From assembly GCA_025455225.1 (NCBI GenBank), contig JALOMY010000033.1:1-13896 (forward strand): DNA of 13,896 nucleotides, in the 5' to 3' direction. Below the pieces are notes generated by a model. It was not told where the DNA came from and searched no databases. It saw only the letters and a program-made list of their open reading frames with translations. The position numbers were made by a program, and so were the translations under genes. Shown piece after piece: positions 8,301-13,896 of this stretch (the stretch's first letter is position 1; every line of letters starts with the position of its first letter). Origin of the DNA: Cyclobacteriaceae bacterium (lineage in GTDB: Bacteria; Bacteroidota; Bacteroidia; Cytophagales; Cyclobacteriaceae).

Positions 8301-8377
8301 GAAGTTTACCCCCTGCGATTTAATTGGTTTTGTAATAATCCGGCTTGTCATGCTATTAATCAGACAAACAGGAAAGA

Positions 8378-8479
8378 ATGATCAGCATAATAAATAAGTC
8401 GATCCGTTTCATGGCTAAGGTTTTAGAATATTTCGCTTGGTTCAGTTTAGGCATTTTGCTTTGCCGGTTGTTATCGTAG
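8378..8479 (+). CDS. Possible 33-residue membrane micro-protein upstream of the sigma factor
   Basis: An ATG-started frame of 33 codons ending at TAG, 13 bases before the sigma factor start. An AGGAAAG stretch just before the ATG could act as a ribosome binding site, which is unusual in this window, where most genes have none. The product begins MISIINKS, has a basic stretch (KSIRFMAK) and then a hydrophobic segment of about 14 residues (YFAWFSLGILLC), so it could be a single-span membrane peptide or a leader. I do not recognise a family. It may equally be chance: the region is a 205-base gap between the divergent mutS and sigma factor genes, where an mRNA leader is expected. Confidence 0.25.
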   Translation: MISIINKSIRFMAKVLEYFAWFSLGILLCRLLS

Positions 8480-8492
8480 AAACCACCCACGC

Positions 8493-8975
8493 ATGACCGA
8501 CAGGGAAAAGGAATTTACGGATTTGATGAACCAGAACCGGGGCATCCTTTTTAAAGTGATCCGCCTTTATGTCAATCATCCGGAAGACGAACAGGATTTG
8601 TTTCAGGAAATACATTTACAGGCCTGGCGGTCGTTCGAACGATTCAATGGCTTGTCCAAATTTTCCACCTGGCTTTACCGAGTCAGTTTAAACACCGTAC
8701 TCACCTTTAAGCGTAGGGCGATACTCGTGAAACCTGCTGAGGATCTCGAAAATATTGGCGGAGTGCATGAACCCCACACCCGTACCGATGAAAGCGAAGT
8801 TCTCTACCTGGCCATACGTGAACTATCGGAGATCGACCGTATGATTATAACCCTTCATTTGGATGGGTATGAGAATGAAGAGATCGCAGATATTTCCGGG
8901 TTTACCAAAAATAATGTTGCCGTAAAACTGCATCGCATTAAAGAAGCACTGACGAAAAAACTTAAGCAGTATTAA
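8493..8975 (+). CDS. ECF-like RNA polymerase sigma factor
   Basis: A 160-residue sigma-70-family factor of the small (group 4, ECF) type, with region 2 and region 4 only. Region 2 spans about 9-75: the -10 recognition helix area contains DLFQEIHLQAWRSFERFNG and the FSTWLYRVSLN segment. Region 4 spans about 102-155, with LSEIDRMIITLHLDGYENEEIADISGFTKNNVAVKLHRIKEAL, a helix-turn-helix that reads the -35 region. The linker between them is short. Length and order are normal. The next gene starts three bases after the stop, so the pair is co-expressed, and that membrane protein may control the sigma factor. The upstream 205-base region holds a possible micro-ORF but no clear -33/-7 promoter that I can defend. 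Confidence 0.95.
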   Translation: MTDREKEFTDLMNQNRGILFKVIRLYVNHPEDEQDLFQEIHLQAWRSFERFNGLSKFSTWLYRVSLNTVLTFKRRAILVKPAEDLENIGGVHEPHTRTDESEVLYLAIRELSEIDRMIITLHLDGYENEEIADISGFTKNNVAVKLHRIKEALTKKLKQY

Positions 8976-8978
8976 GCC

Positions 8979-9593
8979 ATGGATTTACACGAAGCATGGA
9001 AAAAATTAGAGCATGAACAATTGGAAAAACCGGCCAATTGGAAAACCGTGTTCCATCCTGAAAAAGGACGGTCGAAGCATCCTGCACTCCGGTTGAAGAA
9101 AAGCCTGGAGATTACTCTTGGATTCTCTGTGATCTTCCTTTTCCTGTTTGTGGCCTTATTCTTTATGTTTAGCCCCTGGTTGGTGAAAGTAATGATCGGC
9201 ATTATTGTCGCAGCGTACATTTTCTTTACCGGGTACAACTTCATCACCTTACAAAAACTGAAGGCACAGCTTCAACAGGCTTTTGAAACATCCCTAAAAG
9301 TTGCGCTTCAGCAGATGCATGATATCGTGTATCAATCCATCCGCTTCCAGGAAAAGGCAGCACTCTTTATTTATCCGTTCAGTGTGATGGCCGGTTATAT
9401 GATGGGGCTTTCCGAGCACAATAACTTTGAACAGGATATTCAGGATATACGGGTGTTAATCGCCCTTCTAATCGCCATCATTATTCTTACACCCGCCTGT
9501 TACTACCTGGCGAAGTGGATGTATAAAATATCGTACGATAAATACCTTAATCAACTCAGGAAATTAATTGAAGACATGGATAGCCCGAACTAA
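8979..9593 (+). CDS. Four-helix membrane protein co-transcribed with the sigma factor
   Basis: A 204-residue integral membrane protein I do not recognise as a named family. The first about 40 residues are charged and probably cytoplasmic (MDLHEAWKKLEHEQLEK...). Membrane helices are likely at about 44-65, 67-89, 127-144 and 157-180. Between helices 2 and 3 is an amphipathic stretch (about 91-124), and a charged tail ends the protein. It starts three bases after the sigma factor stop. By position it could be an anti-sigma factor or signal receptor holding the sigma factor at the membrane, with the N-terminal segment as the contact region. The classical zinc-binding anti-sigma motif (HxxxCxxC) is absent, so this is inference only. 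Its stop is two bases from the stop of the opposite-strand methyltransferase. Confidence 0.85.
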   Translation: MDLHEAWKKLEHEQLEKPANWKTVFHPEKGRSKHPALRLKKSLEITLGFSVIFLFLFVALFFMFSPWLVKVMIGIIVAAYIFFTGYNFITLQKLKAQLQQAFETSLKVALQQMHDIVYQSIRFQEKAALFIYPFSVMAGYMMGLSEHNNFEQDIQDIRVLIALLIAIIILTPACYYLAKWMYKISYDKYLNQLRKLIEDMDSPN

Positions 9594-9595
9594 GG

Positions 9596-10243
9596 TTAAC
9601 GTTTTGCAACCAGAACCCACATGCGATCACCTTTCACCGCGGTGCGATCAACAAAATTTTCATACTGATAGATCAGCAAAAAACCAGCTTGTACCAAATC
9701 CTCCCGGGCATATTGTATACCCAACTCATGCTTCCGCTCCTGTTCCGGTCGTGAGAGTTTTTTTCGCTCATCGGCAATGGGTTCACAAATCAATAAGCGG
9801 CCTTCAGGTTTCAAGGCTGATTTAATATGCATTAATATTTTTTCGTGATCTTCCATTTCATGATACGCATCGATGATGATGGCAGCATCCAGTGAATTGG
9901 GTGGAAGCTTCGGATCATCATAATCGCCCCGTATCACCGTTGCATTTTTAAAACCTTGCTCCGTTAAGATTTCCTTCAACCGGTTAAGTTTGCCTGGTTC
10001 AACATCTACTGCATAAACATGGCCTGATTCACCAACAGCCCGAGCTAGTTTCACCGTCATGTACCCTTCATGACAACCGATATCGGCTACGGAATTACCC
10101 GGTTTGATGTTTAACAGGCGTATTAGTTCCTGGGGTCGTTGCCAGGAATCGCGCTCAGACCAGGCACTTCTGGTGTAGACATTCCGATACGCGTTCTGTG
10201 CCCATGATGAATACGCCAGCAACAAAAAAATCAGATACTTCAT
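9596..10243 (-). CDS. Class I SAM-dependent methyltransferase with signal peptide
   Basis: A 215-residue Rossmann-fold methyltransferase. Motif I is VADIGCHEGY (52-61), where a His replaces the usual middle Gly of the GxGxG loop; Asp80 in YAVDVEP is the acidic residue expected to bind the ribose of SAM. Motif III/IV is DAAIIIDAYHEME (119-131), followed by LKPEGRLLICEP (144-155). The first 15 residues (MKYLIFLLLAYSSWA, then Q) look like a Sec signal peptide, which is odd for an enzyme that needs cytoplasmic SAM. I recall related annotated methyltransferases with such leaders in Bacteroidota, so it may be a family trait; substrate unknown. Its ATG overlaps the stop of the DinB-like gene (ATGA, four bases), indicating translational coupling. 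Confidence 0.88.
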   Translation of the reverse strand: MKYLIFLLLAYSSWAQNAYRNVYTRSAWSERDSWQRPQELIRLLNIKPGNSVADIGCHEGYMTVKLARAVGESGHVYAVDVEPGKLNRLKEILTEQGFKNATVIRGDYDDPKLPPNSLDAAIIIDAYHEMEDHEKILMHIKSALKPEGRLLICEPIADERKKLSRPEQERKHELGIQYAREDLVQAGFLLIYQYENFVDRTAVKGDRMWVLVAKR

Positions 10244-10773
10244 GTCCGTTTTAAACGGTCTCTTACCAGTTGATGGTGGTGTGAAACATGATAAACGGTA
10301 AAATAAAGCATCTCGCGGAGGGTAAGCTTGCCGAGCAAGGGATGCGGAAGCAAATACTGATCAAGTTGCGCTTCCTGCAGGGTCAGAATCTTTCGTGCAA
10401 AATCGTTGTAGGCCTTATTGAATTTTTCAAGCAAAGGCTTTTGCGGCATATCGTGTTTAAATTCCTGCGGGGTAAAAGTCTTGCCTGCACGACCTCCGGC
10501 TTCCAGTTTGGCCTTGTATTTCTCAACCACCTGTTCAAACGTACGGCCGGGCCGGTTCGGCTTTCCAAACATAAGTCGTAACATAAATTTGGGTAAACTG
10601 AAAGCCAACAACAAAGGCCGCACAGACAATACCAGGTGTTGTACGTTTTCTGCTGGCGACCATTTACCAGGTATGGATCGTTGAACGAAAACAGCGGCCG
10701 GTAGTGAATTAAAATACGCAGAGGCCATTAAAACTTCCTGGTTAAGTTTTTGAATGATTTCTTCTTTCTTCAT
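10240..10773 (-). CDS. DinB/YfiT-like putative metal-dependent protein
   Basis: A 177-residue protein of the DinB-like four-helix bundle superfamily (DinB_2 type). The signs are the WSPAENVQHLVLS segment with His46 and the C-terminal YHVSHHHQ segment with His162 and His165-167, which in the superfamily supply the three metal ligands. Members include thiol-dependent transferases such as bacillithiol transferases, and many uncharacterised proteins. No signal peptide, so it is cytoplasmic. It is first in a two-gene unit with the exported methyltransferase, overlapping it by four bases. The role is not known; the superfamily call rests on the His pattern, length and predicted helices. Confidence 0.82.
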   Translation of the reverse strand: MKKEEIIQKLNQEVLMASAYFNSLPAAVFVQRSIPGKWSPAENVQHLVLSVRPLLLAFSLPKFMLRLMFGKPNRPGRTFEQVVEKYKAKLEAGGRAGKTFTPQEFKHDMPQKPLLEKFNKAYNDFARKILTLQEAQLDQYLLPHPLLGKLTLREMLYFTVYHVSHHHQLVRDRLKRT

Positions 10774-10821
10774 TATGCCAAACTACAAAATACCGGTGTC
10801 TTACATTTTACTACTTATGTA

Positions 10822-10829
10822 TACTTTTG
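10822..10829 (+). promoter_or_regulatory. TAnnTTTG motif directly before the RNA methyltransferase start
   Basis: TACTTTTG matches the Bacteroidota -7 consensus exactly but ends only three bases before the ATG at 10833. A transcript starting the usual few bases downstream would begin inside the codons, so this is either chance, a leaderless promoter, or evidence for a later start. No matching -33 element is seen. Confidence 0.25.
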
Positions 10830-10832
10830 ACT

Positions 10833-11363
10833 ATGAAAAAACTCAAACTCGAAGAGCTCGGTCGTATTTCAGTTAACCAGTTTAAAGAAGCAGAAAAAAT
10901 ACCGGTTTGCCTTGTGCTTGACAATGTACGAAGCCTTCACAACGTGGGCTCTGCTTTCCGCACGGCTGATGCCTTCCGGGTTGAAAAAATCTATTTAACC
11001 GGAATTACCGGGACACCTCCTCATCGGGAAATTCACAAAACTGCGCTGGGTGCTACTGAATCGGTTGATTGGGAATATGCTGAGAATCCTCCGCAGGTTG
11101 TTACCCGATTAAAACAAAACGGATATCAAATTATTGTTGTTGAACAAACCGATAAAAGTACTCCTCTTCAGGAATTCACTCCTCATCATAATGAAAAGTT
11201 ATGCCTGGTATTTGGCAATGAAATTCACGGAGTAAGTGAAGGGGTGATTGAAGTTGCCGATGTTGCGCTGGAAATTCCACAAACCGGCACCAAACATTCG
11301 CTTAATATTTCAGTTTGTGTCGGCATTGTTATCTGGCATTTATTCAGCCGGCTTTATTTGTAA
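10833..11363 (+). CDS. SpoU/TrmH-family RNA 2'-O-methyltransferase
   Basis: A 176-residue SPOUT-fold RNA methyltransferase that moves a methyl group from SAM to a ribose 2'-OH in tRNA or rRNA. All three family motifs are present: motif 1 LDNVRSLHNVGSAFRTADAF with the key Asn and Arg, motif 2 LVFGNEIHGVS, and motif 3 LEIPQTGTKHSLNISVCVGIVIWHL, which forms the knotted SAM pocket. There is no N-terminal RNA-binding extension, so it is a minimal TrmH/TrmL-sized enzyme; the exact target nucleotide cannot be read from sequence. The start chosen is the ATG at 10833; a TTG two codons earlier is also in frame. The gene stands alone, divergent from the DinB-like gene 59 bases away. Confidence 0.94.
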   Translation: MKKLKLEELGRISVNQFKEAEKIPVCLVLDNVRSLHNVGSAFRTADAFRVEKIYLTGITGTPPHREIHKTALGATESVDWEYAENPPQVVTRLKQNGYQIIVVEQTDKSTPLQEFTPHHNEKLCLVFGNEIHGVSEGVIEVADVALEIPQTGTKHSLNISVCVGIVIWHLFSRLYL

Positions 11364-11381
11364 GAATAGCAAGTAAAGGTT

Positions 11382-11436
11382 AAGCGGATGGCTGATTCTG
11401 ATATAAACATTGCATACCTTATTTAACCATCCGCTT
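11382..11436. terminator. Long-loop inverted repeat between convergent genes
   Basis: Perfect 10-bp arms, AAGCGGATGG (11382-11391) and CCATCCGCTT (11427-11436), enclose an AT-rich 35-base loop. It lies between the convergent RNA methyltransferase and DJ-1 genes (79-base gap), the expected place for a two-way terminator. The loop is long and the T tract short (TTTCTC), so termination efficiency is uncertain. The overlapping pair GGTTAA (11378-11383) and TTAACC (11423-11428) offers a competing fold. Confidence 0.5.
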
Positions 11437-11442
11437 TCTCAT

Positions 11443-12234
11443 TCAATTGTCCCGGTTTACTACCAATCCGTTTTCAGGAACCCATTTATCATATTCCATG
11501 TACCGGGCTACGCGCAAGGCCTCTTCCTTTCCATGAATTTTCTCAAGAACATGAAGCGCTCCGTCAATGCCAGCCGATACACCGGCCGTTGTAATGATGT
11601 TGCCATTATCCACAAACCGGGTATTCTCCATCACTTCCGTAGCGGGTGCAAATTGCCTGAAGCGGTCAATAGCTCCATGCCAGGTTGTTGCCTTTTTCCC
11701 TTCCAGTAATCCTGCCTTGGCCAGCAGGAAAGCACCGGTGCATACCGACATTAATAGTTGGGTGGAGCTGTTCTTCCGAATCCACTCTATCACCTCATTA
11801 TTGCTAACAGAAGGTCGGGTATTGCCACCTGGAAGAATAATAATATCAGGATTCGGTGCCCGGTCAAGGCTGTAATCCGGCTGTATGTGCAAAAATCCCT
11901 GGCTCACAACAGGCTTCCCATCAACTGAAACGGTGTACACGTTAAAATTCTTTGATGCCGCAAAAACTTCACCCGGTCCTGCAAAGTCAAGAAGTTCAAC
12001 GCCTTCATATAAAAAGATAGCTACATTTTTCATTGCATCGGCTTTCATTAAGTCCATTCCGCATACCGGACATTTTCCGGGGTTGTCAAAAATACGATTA
12101 TGGCAATCGGTGCCGCAAGGCGGACAAACATATTGATCGGTACGTGCCGAAAATTGTGCCTGTACCTTTACGGATACAATTGTTGCTATACCAACGATTA
12201 GTCCGCATGTAAGAATTATGGATCGTCTGTTCAT
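11443..12234 (-). CDS. Exported DJ-1/PfpI protein with N-terminal heavy-metal-binding domain
   Basis: A 263-residue fusion. Residues 1-27 are a signal peptide (hydrophobic ILTCGLIVGIATIV, likely cut at VQA before Gln). Residues 35-62 form a short metal-binding module, YVCPPC...C...GKCPVCGMDL, like the heavy-metal-binding domain found in copper-exporting ATPases and efflux proteins; Cys37, Cys40, Cys44, Cys55 and Cys58 are candidate ligands. From about 69 to 255 is a DJ-1/PfpI domain closest in style to the isonitrile hydratase / AraC-amidase group: LLDFAGPGEVF (81-91), nucleophile elbow with Cys165 in MSVCTGAFLLA, and His186 in TTWHGA. The catalytic pair is intact, but no DNA-binding domain follows, so it is not a GlxA-type regulator. 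Possible roles are a periplasmic stress hydrolase/hydratase or a copper or other metal-responsive protein. It is a single gene, convergent with the RNA methyltransferase and divergent from purM. Confidence 0.88.
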   Translation of the reverse strand: MNRRSIILTCGLIVGIATIVSVKVQAQFSARTDQYVCPPCGTDCHNRIFDNPGKCPVCGMDLMKADAMKNVAIFLYEGVELLDFAGPGEVFAASKNFNVYTVSVDGKPVVSQGFLHIQPDYSLDRAPNPDIIILPGGNTRPSVSNNEVIEWIRKNSSTQLLMSVCTGAFLLAKAGLLEGKKATTWHGAIDRFRQFAPATEVMENTRFVDNGNIITTAGVSAGIDGALHVLEKIHGKEEALRVARYMEYDKWVPENGLVVNRDN

Positions 12235-12364
12235 GGTGTTGTTTTTAATCTTGACATGTATACGAGCATGAAGCGATCCCGGAGGAGTAATGAACCGCCA
12301 AACACCGGACCATTCAGGACAACTATTCCTGTTCTTGCAATTTGTAATCTGACGATCCCTGATA

Positions 12365-12390
12365 TGTCAAATTCCCATGGAAATTTGACA
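12365..12390. promoter_or_regulatory. 26-bp near-perfect palindrome upstream of purM (operator candidate)
   Basis: Arms TGTCAAATT (12365-12373) and AATTTGACA (12382-12390) match perfectly; the centre CCATGG is itself palindromic, giving 12 of 13 matched pairs over 26 bases. It ends 25 bases before the purM TTG start, in the 181-base gap between purM and the divergent DJ-1 gene. A symmetric site this size fits a homodimeric regulator, or a hairpin in the purM leader. No regulator can be named. A single copy of the half-site (TTGACA) also occurs at 12251-12256 near the DJ-1 start. Confidence 0.45.
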
Positions 12391-12415
12391 CCTTTGCATC
12401 GAAATACGAGAACCA

Positions 12416-13603
12416 TTGAATTCCGATCGTTACCAGCAACGCGGGGTTTCCGCCAGCAAAGAAGATGTGCACCAGGCCATCAGCAAACTTGACAAGGGTT
12501 TGTACCCGAAAGCCTTTTGCAAAATTGTAGAAGATCACCTGGGTGGTGATGCGGATTACTGCACCGTAATGCATGCTGATGGTGCCGGCACCAAATCTTC
12601 GCTCGCTTACATTTATTGGAAAGAAACCGGAGACATATCGGTATGGAAAGGTATTGCCCAGGATGCCATCATTATGAATGTGGATGATTTGTTATGCGTG
12701 GGTGCCACCGAAAATATTTTACTTTCCTCCACCATTGGCCGTAATAAAAACCTGATTCCCGGTGAGGTTATCTCGGCCATCATCAACGGTACCGAAGAAG
12801 TATTGGAAATGTTGCGAAAGCATGGATTAAACATCCGCAGCACCGGAGGGGAAACGGCTGATGTTGGGGATTTGGTTCGAACCATCATCGTTGACAGCAC
12901 CGTAACCGCCCGCATGAAACGCAGCGATGTGATTGACAACAGTCGTATAAAGGCCGGAGATGTAATTGTCGGATTGGCTTCCTACGGACAAGCCGTATAT
13001 GAAAGCGAATACAACAGCGGCATGGGCAGCAACGGACTCACCTCGGCACGCCACGATGTATTTGCCAAAGTGTATGCCACAAAATATCCCGAATCATTCG
13101 ATAAAGATGTGTCTGCCGATTTGGTGTATACGGGAAAATATAAAGTAACCGATGAATTGCCCGGTACTCCGCTCAACATTGGGAAGCTTGTGCTATCACC
13201 CACGCGCACATATGCGCCCATCATGATTGACGTGTTCAAAGAACTTCGCCAACACATTCATGGTTTGGTACATTGTAGTGGTGGGGCACAAACCAAAGTG
13301 CTGCATTTTGTTGAAAATCTTCATGTCATTAAAGATAACCTGTTCGAAACGCCACCGTTATTTAAACTAATTCACGATGCAAGCCTGCCTGCCGGTCAGG
13401 CAGGCGGTACCGATCTGAAAGAAATGTACAAAGTGTTTAACATGGGCCACCGCATGGAGATTTACCTGGATGAAAAATACGCCCAACAGGTAATTGACAT
13501 TTCAAAAAGCTTTGGTGTGGATGCAAAAGTTATTGGACGGGTTGAGGCAGCAGACACCAAAAAGGTTACACTGAAAACAGCACAGGGAACCTTTGTCTAT
13601 TAA
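12416..13603 (+). CDS. purM: Phosphoribosylformylglycinamidine cyclo-ligase (AIR synthetase)
   Basis: A 395-residue PurM, which uses ATP to close the imidazole ring of AIR in step five of purine synthesis. It is the long form I associate with Bacteroidota. Signature segments are RGVSASKEDVHQAI (9-22), HADGAGTKSS (53-62), DDLLCVGAT (90-98), GGETADVGDLVRT (144-156), and NMGHRME (342-348). The start is taken as TTG at 12416: an in-frame stop lies at 12386-12388 with no ATG between, and the first residues MNSDRYQQRGVS align with the family's beginning. Residues 324-330, LPAGQAG, look like an insertion between two otherwise conserved stretches (FKLIHDAS and GTDLKEMY), encoded by a palindromic repeat described separately. 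The enzyme is probably still active because the insert lies in a loop-like position. No other pur gene is adjacent. Confidence 0.96.
   Translation: MNSDRYQQRGVSASKEDVHQAISKLDKGLYPKAFCKIVEDHLGGDADYCTVMHADGAGTKSSLAYIYWKETGDISVWKGIAQDAIIMNVDDLLCVGATENILLSSTIGRNKNLIPGEVISAIINGTEEVLEMLRKHGLNIRSTGGETADVGDLVRTIIVDSTVTARMKRSDVIDNSRIKAGDVIVGLASYGQAVYESEYNSGMGSNGLTSARHDVFAKVYATKYPESFDKDVSADLVYTGKYKVTDELPGTPLNIGKLVLSPTRTYAPIMIDVFKELRQHIHGLVHCSGGAQTKVLHFVENLHVIKDNLFETPPLFKLIHDASLPAGQAGGTDLKEMYKVFNMGHRMEIYLDEKYAQQVIDISKSFGVDAKVIGRVEAADTKKVTLKTAQGTFVY
13383..13405. repeat. 23-bp GC-rich palindrome inside purM
   Basis: Perfect 9-bp arms GCCTGCCTG (13383-13391) and CAGGCAGGC (13397-13405) surround a CCGGT loop. 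The stretch is far more GC-rich than the gene around it. In frame it encodes LPAGQAG, residues absent from the PurM pattern as I remember it. The LPAGQAG peptide is, to my recollection, a recurrent in-frame insert in Bacteroidota and neighbouring genomes, so this is probably one copy of a dispersed palindromic repeat. No second copy is visible in this window. Confidence 0.65.
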
Positions 13604-13668
13604 CCAATAGGCGTTCATATCCGCACGTCCGCTCACGTTTACGAACAGTAAATAACTCAGAAAACGTA

Positions 13669-13686
13669 CAATTCAAGGCTGAATTG
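13669..13686. other. Small hairpin in the purM-permease gap
   Basis: CAATTCA and TGAATTG form a perfect 7-bp stem with a four-base AGGC loop, 66 bases after purM and 42 bases before the permease ATG. It is followed by GGGG, not T residues, so it is not a standard intrinsic terminator; it could be part of a leader or an operator. The remainder of 13604-13728 holds nothing else I can support. Confidence 0.25.
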
Positions 13687-13728
13687 GGGTTGGTATGCCT
13701 TTGGTTAAAGATCTTCAAACCATAACCC

Positions 13729-13896
13729 ATGTTCCGCTATTCCCTTTTACTCTTCCTGCGCAACCTCAAGCGGCAAAAATTATTTTCTGCCATCAACTTG
13801 TTAGGATTAACCTCCAGCATTGCCTGTGCGTTGTTGATGTATCTCTATGTGCATCACGAGCTGAGTTATGATCGCTTTCATAATCAGGCTGAAAGA
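13729..13896 (+). CDS. ABC transporter permease, MacB/FtsX type, N-terminal fragment
   Basis: The first 56 codons of a gene that runs off the right edge. The protein begins MFRYSLLLFLRNLKRQKLFS, then a hydrophobic helix (about residues 20-42, AINLLGLTSSIACALLMYLY), then VHHELSYDRFHNQAER. This order (amphipathic start with RNLxRxKLFS, first membrane helix, then HELSYDRFH) is the well-known start of the Bacteroidota FtsX-like permeases of the MacB superfamily, which use a partner ATPase to act on envelope substrates such as lipoproteins, peptides or antibiotics. The partner ATPase is not in the window. The ATG at 13729 is the first good start in frame; no Shine-Dalgarno is evident. Type is well supported; substrate cannot be assigned from this fragment. 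Confidence 0.87.
   Translation, partial: MFRYSLLLFLRNLKRQKLFSAINLLGLTSSIACALLMYLYVHHELSYDRFHNQAER

Noticed and set aside
7712..8323. 203-codon open frame antisense to the start of mutS
   Set aside because: It lies wholly over well-conserved MutS coding sequence, shows no recognisable domain, and its composition follows from the opposite-strand codons.
8972..9247. 91-codon minus-strand frame opposite the membrane protein gene
   Set aside because: The plus-strand frame has clear membrane helices and couples to the sigma factor; the antisense frame has no domain.
12256..12492. 78-codon plus-strand frame running from the DJ-1/purM gap into purM
   Set aside because: It overlaps the conserved start of purM in another frame and the peptide has no domain or signal features.
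13640..13667. ACGTTT/AAACGT inverted repeat after purM
   Set aside because: Six-base arms more than 15 bases apart are expected by chance at this composition.
1..13896. Transposons, prophage, CRISPR, toxin-antitoxin or defence genes
   Set aside because: No transposase, integrase, cas, nuclease-defence or toxin-like products and no repeat arrays are visible; the genes look chromosomal.

Overview
The window (about 13.9 kb, moderate GC) looks like chromosomal DNA of a member of the Bacteroidota, most likely the Cytophagales/Cyclobacteriaceae side. The basis is the long Bacteroidota-type PurM, the LytS/LytTR two-component pair, the secreted and lipoprotein enzymes, the near absence of Shine-Dalgarno sequences, and TAnnTTTG-type -7 motifs directly before some genes. 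This placement is inferred from protein style, not from a marker gene. There are 15 protein genes, two of them cut by the window edges, plus one speculative micro-ORF. I see no rRNA, tRNA, CRISPR array, insertion sequence or phage gene.

Layout. 2-388 (+): C-terminal end of a DEAD-box RNA helicase. 382-1885 (-): two-gene unit, an intradiol-dioxygenase-like lipoprotein followed by a secreted NHL-type beta-propeller. 2004-3779 (+): LytS-type sensor kinase and LytTR response regulator. 3885-8287 (-): mutS, then a secreted M14 zinc carboxypeptidase, then a small secreted Cys/His-rich protein. 8378-9593 (+): possible 33-residue membrane micro-ORF, an ECF-like sigma factor, and a four-helix membrane protein. 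9596-10773 (-): a DinB-like protein overlapping a methyltransferase with a signal peptide. 10833-11363 (+): a SpoU/TrmH-family RNA methyltransferase. 11443-12234 (-): an exported DJ-1/PfpI protein with an N-terminal heavy-metal-binding module. 12416-13603 (+): purM. 13729 to the end (+): start of a MacB/FtsX-type ABC permease.

The genes form short divergent or convergent units. Several are ordinary housekeeping genes (helicase, mutS, the RNA methyltransferase, purM). Others are envelope-directed: the dioxygenase/propeller pair, the carboxypeptidase, the double metal-cluster protein, the exported methyltransferase and the exported DJ-1 protein. The LytS/LytTR pair and the sigma factor with its membrane partner are the two regulatory modules visible.

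The most interesting non-gene signals are both at purM. A 23-bp GC-rich palindrome sits inside the coding region and adds an in-frame LPAGQAG segment to a normally conserved enzyme; it looks like a small dispersed repeat captured by a core gene. A separate 26-bp near-perfect palindrome sits 25 bases before the TTG start and could be an operator. I did not find a clear new multi-gene defence or mobile system. The best candidates for undescribed biology are the purM palindromes, the metal-binding DJ-1 fusion, and the sigma factor/membrane protein/micro-ORF cluster.
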